Source: SCN-69-37 sp044507065 (GTDB lineage: Bacteria > Acidobacteriota > Vicinamibacteria > Vicinamibacterales > SCN-69-37). From it: a DNA stretch of 64,000 bases. The translations under genes and the position numbers were made by a program. Positions 55,963 through 64,000 of this stretch are shown here, one piece after another. Numbering within the stretch: position 1 is the first letter of the stretch; each line of letters begins with the position of its first letter. The DNA lies in NCBI GenBank assembly GCA_044507065.1, contig JBIQJY010000013.1:1-64000 (forward strand), written 5' to 3'. The notes beneath the pieces were generated by a model. It was not told where the DNA came from. It saw nothing but the letters and a program-made list of their open reading frames with translations, and ran no database searches.

Positions 55963-56603
55963 TCAGGCGCCGGCTGCCGGCTCTTCGGTGCCGCCGGTCT
56001 TCGGTCCCAGCGCGAACGTCATGGTGCCGTCGCAGACAACCGTCCCGTTGACGCGCGCCGCCCCGCTCAGCACACCCATGCGGCTCCGGAGCCGCTTGAC
56101 CACCGCCTCGATCTCCACCGTGTCGCCAGGATGCACGGGGCGCCTGTNNNNNNNNNNNNNNNNNNNNNNNNNNNNNNNNNNNNNNNNNNNNNNNNNNNNN
56201 NNNNNNNNNNNNNNNNNNNNNNNNNNNNNNNNNNNNNNNNNNNNNNNCGCTTGACCACCGCCTCGATCTCCACCGTGTCGCCAGGATGCACGGGGCGCCT
56301 GTACCGGACGCGCTCGATACCCATGAAGAAGATGAGCTTCTCGCGGTTTTCGGGCTTCGCCAGGATGAGGATCGCGCCCACCTGTGCGATGGCCTCGGTG
56401 AGGAGGGTGGGGGGAAGAACCGGCGGGGCGGCCGGGTCCTGCGTGTCGTGCCAGAGGTAGCGCTCGTTGAGCGATACGTTCTTGATCCCGACGATGCGCC
56501 TGTCCGGCTCGAAGTCGGTAACCCGGTCGACCAGCAGAAACGGGTAGCGGTGCGGAAGGATCCGCTCAATGGCCGCGTAATCGAGCGGAAGCTGTAAAGT
56601 CAT
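55963..56603 (-). CDS. fabZ: FabZ-like 3-hydroxyacyl-ACP dehydratase with altered active-site motif
   Basis: Hot-dog-fold dehydratase of fatty-acid elongation. It is interrupted by a 100-N gap with duplicated ends. Collapsing 155 bp restores one frame and a 161-residue product: ILPHRYPFLLVDRV at the N-terminus, then EAIAQVGAILIL, then RRPVHPGDTVEIEAVVKR, ending GGTEEPAAGA. The usual GHFPxxPxxPG active-site stretch reads LWHDTQDPAAPPVLPPT, about three residues longer; a His and the catalytic-type Glu (EAIAQ) remain. It may be a paralogue rather than the housekeeping FabZ; no lpx genes are adjacent. Confidence 0.8.
56093..56147 (+). repeat. 55-bp contig-end duplicate (left copy) in fabZ
   Basis: Identical over 55 bp to 56248-56302 across the N run. 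Same length as the duplicate at the 32.5-kb gap, pointing to the same assembly artefact. Confidence 0.92.
56148..56247. other. Assembly gap (100 N), spurious
   Basis: 100 Ns between identical 55-bp ends. Removing 155 bp rejoins fabZ in frame, which is strong evidence that nothing is missing. Confidence 0.92.
56248..56302 (+). repeat. 55-bp contig-end duplicate (right copy) in fabZ
   Basis: Right-hand copy of 56093-56147. Confidence 0.92.
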
Positions 56604-56649
56604 GCGCGGAAAAGTATAATTCCGATTCGGCCTCTGCTCCCGCCCGTTC

Positions 56650-58431
56650 ATGAGCCAACAGCCCTCACATAGTCCGCCGCCAACGCTCTCGGGCAACGAG
56701 CGGGACATCCTGCTGACCCTGTTCGACCTCGGACGGAAGGTGGCGTCGGTCATCGACCTGGACGAGCTGCTGCCGCGGATTCCGGACCTGGTGCACCGCC
56801 TGGTGCCTTTCGACGCATTCGGCGTCTACTTCGTGAACCAGAAGCGCGGGCTGCTCAAGCTCGCCTATCGCGTGGGATATCCGGACAGCGCCGACGGGTT
56901 CGAGATGAGTGCGGCATCCGGCGTGCTCGGACGCGTCATCGCGACACAACAGCCGGTCGTGAGCGGCGACGTCTCGGTGGAGCCGAGCTACATCAGCATC
57001 GTGCCCGACATGCAGTCGACCCTCGTGGTGCCGCTGCTGCACAAGGCCCAGTCGATAGGCGCGCTGAACGTCCTCAGCCGCGATCGCGATCGGTACTCCG
57101 AGCGCGATGTGGCGATCCTGCGACAGTTCGCCGCGCACGTGGCCACGGCCCTCGTCAATGCCCAGCTGTTCGCGCAGCAGCGCAGCGACGCGGAGGCGTT
57201 CGAAACGCTGGCGGAGATTGCGCGCGAAATGGGGGCGCTGCTCGACCTCGACGAGCTCCTCCAGCGGATCGCCCAGCTGGCCACGCGCGTCGTCGAATAC
57301 CGGACCTTCGGCATCCTCCTGCTCAACGAGGCGACCAACGAACTCGAGATCAAGACGGCCGTTCAGTACGGATCCAAGGTGGCGCTGCCGACCGTGCGGA
57401 TGGGCGAAGGCCTGGTCGGCTACGCGGCGCTGCACCGCGAGGCCGTCCTCGCCCCTGATGTCTCGAAGGACGAGCGCTACATCAAGGTCGTCGACGACGT
57501 CCGGTCGGAGCTCGTCGTGCCGATGCTCATCAAGGATCGGTGCATCGGCGTGTTCGACCTCGAGAGTCCGGAGCTCGACGCGTTCTCGAAGCGGGACGTC
57601 GAAATCCTGACGCTGCTCGCCAGCCAGGCGGCCGTGTCGATCGAGAACGCCCGGCTGTACGAGGAGCTGTCGGCCAACGAAGCGCGGCTCGAGCGCGAAC
57701 TCAGTTTCGCGCAGCGCGTGCAGGCGGCACTCCTGCCCACGCAGCTGCCGAAGCGGGTTCGGGGCGTCGACCTCGCCGTCTCGTTTGCGCCGGCGCGAGA
57801 GCTCGGCGGGGACTTCCACGATTTCCTCGTGCCCGATTCCAATTCGCTCATCGTGGCGGTAGGGGACGTGTCGGGCAAGGGTGTGCCGGCCGCGCTGTAC
57901 TCGGTGTTCGCCGGCGAGCTGGTTCGCGGCCGCACCTTCCGACGGCGCTATCTGCCCGAGCGCTCGTCGCCGGCCAACGTGCTGATGTCGATCAACACGA
58001 TTCTCCACGAGCGCCAGCTCGAGGAGTACTACTGCGCACTCTGCTACGCGCTGTTCGACCTCAAGCGCCGCACGGTCACGCTGGCCAATTCCGGCGTGCC
58101 GTATCCGATCCGGATCAGCGGCGAGTCGGCAGGCCCCATCGAGCTCCCGGGCGTGCCGCTGGGCTCGTTTTTCGGCGTCAGCTACGACGAAGCGACGTTC
58201 CCGCTTCTGGCCGGCGACATCTTCGTGTTCTGCTCGGACGGCGTGAGCGAAGCCATGAACGCGGCCGGTGAGGAGTTCACGCCGGAACGCCTGCTTCAAG
58301 TGGTGCTGGCGGCAAGAGAAGAGTCGGCGTCGGAGATCGTCGCCCGCATTGTCGAGGCCGTCGAGGCCCACCGCGCCGGCTTCCCACCCAACGACGACAG
58401 CACCATCGTCGCGCTGCGCGTGACGGCGTAG
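56650..58431 (+). CDS. GAF-GAF-SpoIIE phosphatase (RsbU-like)
   Basis: The 593-residue signalling phosphatase has two GAF sensor domains (about residues 30-175 and 190-335) and a short coiled coil (EELSANEARLERELSFAQRV). A C-terminal SpoIIE/PP2C domain carries metal-site motifs (ELGGDFHDFLVPDSNSLIVA, GDVSGKGVPAALYSVFAGEL, FVFCSDGVSEAMN and NDDSTIVALRV). Such proteins dephosphorylate anti-sigma-factor antagonists in partner-switching systems; none is encoded next door. A -10-like TATAAT lies at 56615-56620 upstream. It is divergent from fabZ. Confidence 0.92.
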   Translation: MSQQPSHSPPPTLSGNERDILLTLFDLGRKVASVIDLDELLPRIPDLVHRLVPFDAFGVYFVNQKRGLLKLAYRVGYPDSADGFEMSAASGVLGRVIATQQPVVSGDVSVEPSYISIVPDMQSTLVVPLLHKAQSIGALNVLSRDRDRYSERDVAILRQFAAHVATALVNAQLFAQQRSDAEAFETLAEIAREMGALLDLDELLQRIAQLATRVVEYRTFGILLLNEATNELEIKTAVQYGSKVALPTVRMGEGLVGYAALHREAVLAPDVSKDERYIKVVDDVRSELVVPMLIKDRCIGVFDLESPELDAFSKRDVEILTLLASQAAVSIENARLYEELSANEARLERELSFAQRVQAALLPTQLPKRVRGVDLAVSFAPARELGGDFHDFLVPDSNSLIVAVGDVSGKGVPAALYSVFAGELVRGRTFRRRYLPERSSPANVLMSINTILHERQLEEYYCALCYALFDLKRRTVTLANSGVPYPIRISGESAGPIELPGVPLGSFFGVSYDEATFPLLAGDIFVFCSDGVSEAMNAAGEEFTPERLLQVVLAAREESASEIVARIVEAVEAHRAGFPPNDDSTIVALRVTA

Positions 58432-58625
58432 TGGCCGCTGCGGCCTCCGCCGCATCCATCCAGCAAATCAGGTCATCAACGGCATGCGCCGCAGGCCAGG
58501 GACGGCGAGGCCCGGGACCGGTTGCGGCCAGTCCCGGGCGAGGAGCAGTTGACGGAAGGTGATGACGGATGAGTCGGGCGTGTGAATCGCGGAGCGAGTG
58601 AGCCGTCGCCGTCGTGAGTCGAACG

Positions 58626-58674
58626 CCGGAGTGCGGCGATGCCAGCGCCTGCCTGTCGTTGTAACGCACTCCGG
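58626..58674. repeat. 10-bp perfect inverted repeat
   Basis: CCGGAGTGCG (58626-58635) pairs with CGCACTCCGG (58665-58674). A further G-T and C-G pair extend the stem to 12. The loop is 29 nt. Confidence 0.7.
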
Positions 58675-58792
58675 TGACGGCTGACGGCTCGCACTCCCTT
58701 GTTTCAAGAGGCGTGCCGTACGATGCGCGCGCGAAATCGGACGTGTGACTGCAGCTGTCACGCGCGGTTGTCAGCCGCAGAGGGCGGCCCCG

Positions 58793-58806
58793 GGGGCGAT
58801 CGCCCC
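58793..58806 (-). terminator. Palindromic hairpin downstream of the membrane GAF gene
   Basis: GGGGCGATCGCCCC, a perfect 14-bp palindrome within a longer GC-rich stem, 16 bp beyond the stop of the minus-strand gene. No T-run. Confidence 0.4.
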
Positions 58807-58821
58807 GCGGGGATGACAGTG

Positions 58822-60069
58822 TCAGGCCTGGGCGGCCCGTCCCGATGACGCGTCGACCGAGGGCTCGACCGGGGCGAGCATCCCGGCGAACTGCGCCGCA
58901 AGGATGCGCGCGAGGGCGACGCACTCGTCGGCCGGTTTCGCTCCGGGAATCTCGGCCGCGAGCACGCCGTTGCATCCGCCGGTGGCCACGAGCGGCACCG
59001 CGATGGCACTCCCGAGCCCGTCCTTGCCGGCGCCCGGAACGGCCTGGGGTCGCATCGACCGGAACGACAGCGACGTGACGTTGTCGTCGTCGACCTGGAG
59101 CGAGCCCAGCTTCGCCAGGACCCGGTCCGAATAGCCGTGGGACAAGGCTGGCGTGAGTGTTTCGCCACGGGTATCGATCACCCAGACGACGATGCCGGTC
59201 GCATCGAGGACGTGGGCGGCGCGCTGCAGCAGCGACGGCATGTCGCGGGCGTCCATCACACGGGCGAGATCGACACACAGTTCCGCGGTATCGGCCCAGT
59301 TGATGGTCGAGGCTGGTACGAGGGGGGTCGGCGGCGGAGGCGGCGGCGCCTTGGGCGCTGGCGGCGTCGCCGGCGTGACCGCGGCGGCCGGCTGGGCCAG
59401 CGGCGTCTTCACGGCGGGCGGCAGATCGCGAATCATCTGCGCGACGACCTCGGCTTCCGAACGGGGTGCCGCGGCTGGCCCCTGCCGGCGGCTGCCGGCA
59501 ACGTACGCGCCGACACCCACGAGCAGCACGGCAATCGGCATCAGCGCCAGCTGGATGTACCCGTCGCGCTGCAGCGCCGCGTCGACGATGGCGCGCTCGT
59601 TGTGCCGCGCGCTGTTGAGCGACTCGGTCACCTGCTGCGAGACGCCTACGCTGTCGGCGAAGATGATGTCGGAGGCGAGAAAGCGCTGTTCGGATTCGAT
59701 GGCCGATCGGGCGCGACGGTCCAGCTGCAGCAGGTCGCGAAGGCTGACGCTGGTGCGGTCGAGGCTGGCGGCGGCACTGTCGACCGTGACCGACGCACGC
59801 AGCCGGCCGATGCCGCTCTCGAGAAACGCCGAGAGCTCGGTGACGCGGCGCATCCAGAACTCGGGACCCTGTCCGGTGGCCAGGTAGGCAGCCTGCGCGG
59901 CACGCAGATCGGAGAATGAGGCAGCCAGCGCCGCGGTGTCGCGCTCCACCATCAGCAACCGCGCCTGCTCGTCGCGACGCTTCTGGTCGATGCGGTAACT
60001 CTGGACTGCCGCGGCCACGGCCAGCGCGCAGACGACAACGAACAGCACGCGACCACCCGTCTTCGTCAC
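58822..60069 (-). CDS. Membrane-anchored GAF-domain protein
   Basis: I start it at the GTG at 60067-60069 (TKTGGRVLFVVVCALAVAAA), giving 415 residues. A TTG at 60114 is possible, but a -10-like TATAGT (60095-60100) lies inside that extension. TM1 is at about residues 6-25. It is followed by a helical periplasmic region of about 140 residues resembling a CHASE3-type sensor. TM2 (LALMPIAVLLVGVGAYVAGS) leads to a Pro-rich linker (PATPPAPKAPPPPPPTPLVP) and a C-terminal GAF domain (DATGIVVWVIDTRGETLTPA). No output domain is present, so it may sense and pass a signal to a partner. Confidence 0.75.
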   Translation of the reverse strand: MTKTGGRVLFVVVCALAVAAAVQSYRIDQKRRDEQARLLMVERDTAALAASFSDLRAAQAAYLATGQGPEFWMRRVTELSAFLESGIGRLRASVTVDSAAASLDRTSVSLRDLLQLDRRARSAIESEQRFLASDIIFADSVGVSQQVTESLNSARHNERAIVDAALQRDGYIQLALMPIAVLLVGVGAYVAGSRRQGPAAAPRSEAEVVAQMIRDLPPAVKTPLAQPAAAVTPATPPAPKAPPPPPPTPLVPASTINWADTAELCVDLARVMDARDMPSLLQRAAHVLDATGIVVWVIDTRGETLTPALSHGYSDRVLAKLGSLQVDDDNVTSLSFRSMRPQAVPGAGKDGLGSAIAVPLVATGGCNGVLAAEIPGAKPADECVALARILAAQFAGMLAPVEPSVDASSGRAAQA

Positions 60070-60168
60070 GTCGACTGTATCCTCATCGGTCGTTACTATA
60101 GCAGCGTTTTGCACAGCCGAAACGCGTCGGATCGAACGCTCGTCGCGCGTTGCGGCGGCTTCGTGAGG

Positions 60169-61923
60169 TCAGCGCGGGTGGAGAATGGCGTAGGCCGGCA
60201 GACCCGGTGCGCGGAGTCGCTGGAGCATCTCGCGGACGGGTGAGGCGGTCGGATCTTCGGCCTGCACCTTGATCTTCACGTAGCCCGACAGCGCGTCCAC
60301 GACGGCGGGATCGACGAGCGTCGTGCGATCCATCACCAGGCAGTTCTTGCACCACGTCGCCCAGAAGTCGACGAGCACCGGCTTGCCTTCGCGTTGTGCG
60401 GTCTCGAGTCCCTCGACGAGGTCGGCGTGCCAGCCGGCTTCGATCTGCTCGCGCACACTCGCCGACACGCTGGCCGGATCCACGCGCAGGTTGTCGAACC
60501 CCTGCCAGGCGAGGTAGCCGTAGTAGGCGGCCGTACCGAGAATGAACAGGCCCATGACCTGCTTCACCCGTACCATCCACGCGCCGGGCCTTGGCAGCGC
60601 CGAGATGCCCGCACCGGCAATCGGCCAGGGCAGCCCCATGCCGAGCCCGAGCACGAACGGCAGCAGCAGCGCCGCCGGCGCGCCGGCGGCGTACCGGTCG
60701 GCGGCGAAGATGACGACCTGGATGACAACAGGCGCCACGCATGCGCCGGCCAGCAGCGCCGCGATCGCCCCCATGCCGAAGGCCAGCAGCGAGCTGCCGC
60801 GGCTCTTCTCATTGAACCGGATGCGGCTCGAGAGGCGCGAGAAGTCGATACTGATGACGTCGAACATCGCCAGCGCGAGCACGACGAACAGCACCGCAAT
60901 GCCGACGTTGAACCAGGGTGACGAATTGATGGCTCCGAACGTGCCGGCCGTGAGAATCACGACGAGCCCGAGGAGCCCGTACGTGACGGCCATCGCGCCG
61001 CCGTAGACCGACCCCAGTACGAACCCCCGTCCTCGCCGCCCACCCTGCGCGCCGGCACCGATGATCGCCAGATTGATCGGGATCATCGGCAGCACGCAGG
61101 GCGTGAGGTTGAGCGCCAGGCCGCCGAGGAACACGATGGCCAGCACCGCGACGAGTCCGCGGCCGTCGAGCAGGCCCGCCGGTTGGATTCCTGCCTCGGC
61201 GTTGCGGACGAAGGTGAGGAAGTCGGCCGCGTTCATGTAGGCGCCCGTGCCGCGGATCTCGAAACGATCGAACAAGGCGATCGTCTCGTCGGCACTCAGG
61301 CGGGCAGCTGAATCCGGGCGGTCGCCGGCCGATACGCCGGGCAGCTCCGCGACGACAGGCGGACGGGTGCCCGTCCCGAAACGGATCGACCCGAACGTGT
61401 CCTCGAACGCCGGTGCCGGCAGCGACTCGCCGGCTGCAACGATCTCGAACCGCCAGGCGGCGTCGATCGTCTGCGGGACGAAACACATCGTGTCGTCGCA
61501 GGCCTGGTACCGCAAGCGTGCGGGGACCACGATTTCGCCCGGCGGCAGCGACGCATCGAGTGCGAAGGCGACGCCAATGGTCACCTCGCCTTCGAACACC
61601 GCAAGCGGCAGCTCATAGCCCGGCAGCTCGAAGTCGGTGGACTCCGGGAAGACCACCTCGACGACGTCGACACCAGCCGGCGGCGCGAACGTCAGTTCGG
61701 AGGCGACCAGACCGGGCTCGCGTGGTGCGTTCGACTGGATATGCAGGCGGTCGGGAATCGGCACGCGCAGCGCCGCCCGCGTCGTTGTGCCGGCGTGCGC
61801 ACGCGCGCGTTCGAGGACGGGTTCGACGCGTGACAGTGTCTGGACCGGCACGGGATCGGTCGTCACCGCGCGGCCGCAGCCGATCATCAGGACGACGAGC
61901 GAGAGCAGAGCCAGTCGTCGCAT
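60169..61923 (-). CDS. dsbD: Thiol:disulfide interchange protein DsbD
   Basis: Carries electrons from cytoplasmic thioredoxin across the inner membrane to periplasmic thiol reductases. The 584-residue product has a signal with a lipobox-like LVVLMIGCG. The periplasmic alpha domain has its Cys pair in RYQACDDTMCFVPQ. The eight-helix membrane domain has LTPCVLPMIPINLAIIG and LLAGACVAPVVIQVVIFAAD. The C-terminal thioredoxin-like gamma domain has DFWATWCKNCLVMD. All six working cysteines are present. It lies downstream of nuoG on the same strand. Confidence 0.95.
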   Translation of the reverse strand: MRRLALLSLVVLMIGCGRAVTTDPVPVQTLSRVEPVLERARAHAGTTTRAALRVPIPDRLHIQSNAPREPGLVASELTFAPPAGVDVVEVVFPESTDFELPGYELPLAVFEGEVTIGVAFALDASLPPGEIVVPARLRYQACDDTMCFVPQTIDAAWRFEIVAAGESLPAPAFEDTFGSIRFGTGTRPPVVAELPGVSAGDRPDSAARLSADETIALFDRFEIRGTGAYMNAADFLTFVRNAEAGIQPAGLLDGRGLVAVLAIVFLGGLALNLTPCVLPMIPINLAIIGAGAQGGRRGRGFVLGSVYGGAMAVTYGLLGLVVILTAGTFGAINSSPWFNVGIAVLFVVLALAMFDVISIDFSRLSSRIRFNEKSRGSSLLAFGMGAIAALLAGACVAPVVIQVVIFAADRYAAGAPAALLLPFVLGLGMGLPWPIAGAGISALPRPGAWMVRVKQVMGLFILGTAAYYGYLAWQGFDNLRVDPASVSASVREQIEAGWHADLVEGLETAQREGKPVLVDFWATWCKNCLVMDRTTLVDPAVVDALSGYVKIKVQAEDPTASPVREMLQRLRAPGLPAYAILHPR

Positions 61924-61948
61924 GTCGATGGCGCCGGACGGGCCGGCG

Positions 61949-63724
61949 CTACTTCACTTCCTTCAGCGGGATGACATCGGCGCGCGGCAACGGACCGAAC
62001 TCCTCGCCGAACTTCACCGGCGGCAGGTCCTGGAACATGAAGTCCCACTTCCAGCGTTCCGACGGGTTCGAAGCCTGCAGCCAGTGACGCGCCGCCACGG
62101 GGCGGTTGAAGACCACACCCGCGAGGGCCGCGTAACCCGGCACGTGGTTGAGCCGCTGCGCAATGGTTTCGCGGATGGCGTCCGACGACCCGTAGGCCAC
62201 CGTCGCGCCGAAGACGACGGCGAGCTTCGACAGGATCTGCCAGTCTTCAACGGCCTCGCCGGGAGGCTCGATGACTCGCGACGCTGTCTGCACGTGGCCG
62301 GTGGCGTTCGTGTAGCTGGCGTCCTTCTCGACGAAGGCCGCGCCGGGCAGCACGATGTCAGCCGCCTCGACAAGCGCCGTCCGCAGCACGCCCTGGGCGA
62401 TGAGCGTCTGGATCCGTCCAGCCTGGCGCGCCGCAATGATCCAGTCGACGTCGCCAATCGAACCGTCGGGACCCGAATCGATCACGTACACGACGCGGGC
62501 CTGACCCGCATCGACGGCTGCGCGGATGGCGGTCGTGTCGGCCGCCGTGCCGGGCCCGCCGACGCCAAAACCCAGGTCCCGCGCACCAGAGACGTTCGGG
62601 GCGTCGACAGCCGGAATGCGGAACTTCGTGTTCATGGGCTGCGGCTTCTCGCGCGTGCGCCAGCCCAGCGCGACACCGCCCGAAGCCCCGGCCACCTCCT
62701 GCAGGACCACCAGTTCCTCGAGCGTCGCGTGCGCCGAGACGAAGAAGAACGTGCTGGCCGCGCCACCCGCGGCATCGACCGCCTTCTTCACGGCGACCAG
62801 CGCGTCGTCCCATGGCACTGCCGACAGCGCGCCATTGCGTCGCTGCAGGGGCTGCCGCAGCCGCCGGTCGCCTTCCACCCAGTGGTAGTCGAACCGGCCG
62901 ATGTCGCACATCCAGTAGCTGTTGATCTCCGGGTTGAGCCGGGGCGTCATGCGGACGAGCTGGGCGCCCTTGGCCCATTCGGGCTTGGCCTTGATCCAGG
63001 CCGTCGTGTTGCAGCCCTTCTCGCACAGCGTGCAGATGGTGTCGACCGCCAGCGGGTTGTCCCACGGCCGCGACTTGAACCGGTAATCGCGCGTCGTGAT
63101 GGCCCCGACCGGGCAGACGTCCATCAGGTTGCCTGAGAGCAGCGAGACGACTCCCTGCTCCTCGAACGTCGCGATCTCGCTGCCGTACCCGCGGTTGGCG
63201 ATGCTGATCTGCGCGTCGCCGTCGATTTCGCGCATGAAGCGCACGCAGCGCGTGCACAGGATGCAGCGGTTGCGATTGAGCAGCAGCGTCGGCCCGAAGT
63301 CGACGTCGCCCTTGACGCCTTCGCCGTCGAACACGCGCCGCGGGAACTCCATCCGGCTGCGTTCCGGCCCGAATGTGTAGGAAAAGTCCTGAAGGGGGCA
63401 CTCGCCGCCCTTGTCGCAGACGGGGCAGTCGAGCGGGTGATTGGCCAGCAGGAACTCGAAGACGCTCGCCCGTGCTTCCTGCACATCGGGCGACGAGGTC
63501 ACGACGACCATGCCGTCGGCGCAGGGCGTCGAGCAGGCCGTCTGCAGCTTCGGCATCTTCTCGATCTTGACGATGCAGACGCGGCAGGAGCCATCGACGC
63601 CGAGGCCCGGATGGTAGCAGTAGTACGGCACGGAAATGCCGTGACCGATGGCGGCCTCGAGCACGGTCCGGCCCTTCTCGACCGTGACCTCGCGCCCATC
63701 AATCGTCAGCGTGACGGTAGCCAT
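61949..63724 (-). CDS. nuoG: NADH-quinone oxidoreductase subunit G (NuoG-like)
   Basis: Iron-sulfur subunit of complex I. The 591-residue product has an N-terminal [2Fe-2S] domain (VPYYCYHPGLGVDGSCRVCI) and a His-Cys cluster site (NHPLDCPVCDKGGECPLQDF). A [4Fe-4S] site follows (NRNRCILCTRCVRFMREIDG, then NLMDVCPVGAIT). The molybdopterin-like domain begins with a CxxCxxxC site (TICTLCEKGCN) like the extra N7 cluster of E. coli. It is shorter than E. coli NuoG (908), close to the minimal form. Other nuo genes are not visible; an aminotransferase gene lies 17 bp upstream. Confidence 0.9.
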   Translation of the reverse strand: MATVTLTIDGREVTVEKGRTVLEAAIGHGISVPYYCYHPGLGVDGSCRVCIVKIEKMPKLQTACSTPCADGMVVVTSSPDVQEARASVFEFLLANHPLDCPVCDKGGECPLQDFSYTFGPERSRMEFPRRVFDGEGVKGDVDFGPTLLLNRNRCILCTRCVRFMREIDGDAQISIANRGYGSEIATFEEQGVVSLLSGNLMDVCPVGAITTRDYRFKSRPWDNPLAVDTICTLCEKGCNTTAWIKAKPEWAKGAQLVRMTPRLNPEINSYWMCDIGRFDYHWVEGDRRLRQPLQRRNGALSAVPWDDALVAVKKAVDAAGGAASTFFFVSAHATLEELVVLQEVAGASGGVALGWRTREKPQPMNTKFRIPAVDAPNVSGARDLGFGVGGPGTAADTTAIRAAVDAGQARVVYVIDSGPDGSIGDVDWIIAARQAGRIQTLIAQGVLRTALVEAADIVLPGAAFVEKDASYTNATGHVQTASRVIEPPGEAVEDWQILSKLAVVFGATVAYGSSDAIRETIAQRLNHVPGYAALAGVVFNRPVAARHWLQASNPSERWKWDFMFQDLPPVKFGEEFGPLPRADVIPLKEVK

Positions 63725-63741
63725 AAAATGATGATACCCGT

Positions 63742-64000
63742 TCAGCGAGCGAGGAAATCGGCCGTGAATTCCGCCATCCGGTCGTAGGTATCGCCCAGTT
63801 CCTCGGGCGAGGCGAGAAACACGATCCGGAAGTAGCCCTGGTCGGCGGGCATGCCGAACCCCGAGCCGTACACACAGAGAATGCCGGCGGTGCGCAGCAG
63901 GCCCAGCACGTAGTCTTCATCGGTCTTGCCGGGCGGCAGCAGTACCTGCGGCATTGCGTAGAAGGCCGCTCGCGGCATCACGCAACGCATGCCCGGAATG
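63742..64000 (-). CDS. Class I/II aminotransferase, C-terminal part (cut by window edge)
   Basis: Only the last about 86 codons are in the window; the gene continues beyond 64000. The visible part (PRAAFYAMPQVLLPPGKTDE, then GILCVYGSGFGMPADQGYFR, then IVFLASPEELGDTYDRMAEF) matches the C-terminal domain of PLP-dependent alanine/AlaA-type aminotransferases. The conserved GSGFG and the substrate-binding Arg in FRIVFL are present. Substrate is not determinable from this fragment. Confidence 0.82.
   Translation of the reverse strand, partial: IPGMRCVMPRAAFYAMPQVLLPPGKTDEDYVLGLLRTAGILCVYGSGFGMPADQGYFRIVFLASPEELGDTYDRMAEFTADFLAR

Larger units (their letters stand above)
58432..58821. other. Gene-free 390-bp region rich in inverted repeats
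   Basis: No convincing gene on either strand. It carries four inverted repeats: 58511-58538 (CCCGGGAC/GTCCCGGG), 58626-58674 (CCGGAGTGCG/CGCACTCCGG), 58745-58761 (GTGAC/GTCAC) and 58793-58806 (GGGGCGATCGCCCC). Terminators for the two convergent genes, or a structured RNA, could explain them. Confidence 0.6.

Noticed and set aside
58468..58761. 97-codon minus-strand frame in the hairpin-rich region
   Set aside because: Arg/Ser/Thr-rich, no domain, no ribosome site, and crossed by strong inverted repeats.

Overview
This is a high-GC, gene-dense chromosomal window from a Gram-negative bacterium. YidC has a large periplasmic domain, GyrB has the Gram-negative-type insertion, and there are SurA, DsbD, an O-antigen-type Wzm/Wzt exporter and a heptose adenylyltransferase. 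The gene content and order fit Acidobacteriota, perhaps a Vicinamibacteria-like lineage; that placement is inference, because no rRNA is present. The sequence is a scaffold with three 100-N gaps. Two of these are flanked by identical 55-bp ends and look like unmerged contig overlaps; the third, inside rsmI, is a real gap.

Layout. (1) 0.1-12 kb: a MauG-like dihaem peroxidase, an Nramp-related transporter, tRNA-Ser(UGA) next to serS, galU, an FmdB zinc ribbon, rsmI (gapped), glmU-glmS, and a short leuA divergent from a LysR regulator. (2) 12-16.7 kb: leuCD and the PcrA/UvrD helicase. (3) 16.7-38 kb is the replication-origin region. gyrA, gyrB, dnaN and dnaA run leftward; rpmH, rnpA, yidD, yidC, khpB, mnmE, mnmG and rsmG run rightward. 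DnaA-box clusters lie on both sides of dnaA. Two parS sites, parA and parB follow about 8 kb to the right. (4) 35-49 kb: an F1-only ATP synthase operon (atpHAGDC) runs into a PP2C phosphatase, Wzm/Wzt, hldE2/rfaE2, mfd, a SurA-like chaperone and dusB, with repeated 4-bp GTGA overlaps.

(5) 49-55 kb is the most accessory-looking block. It holds a sigma-54-dependent NtrC-type regulator, a Pro/Arg/Gly-rich protein, a Dabb protein, a BldC/MerR-like mini-HTH, a 69-residue stand-alone DHp-like protein, a FliA-family sigma factor and a hybrid histidine kinase. The stretch before the sigma-factor gene contains a good -24/-12 promoter and, about 157 bp upstream, a palindrome of the kind bound by NtrC-family activators. 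This suggests a phospho-relay -> sigma-54 -> sigma-28-like cascade encoded in one place. (6) 55-64 kb: a YhaM-like nuclease, a divergent FabZ, a GAF-GAF-SpoIIE phosphatase, a membrane GAF protein, DsbD, NuoG, and the 3' end of an aminotransferase gene cut by the window edge.

No insertion sequences, prophage genes, CRISPR arrays or rRNA genes were seen. Most genes point away from 24-25 kb, in line with replication from an origin there.
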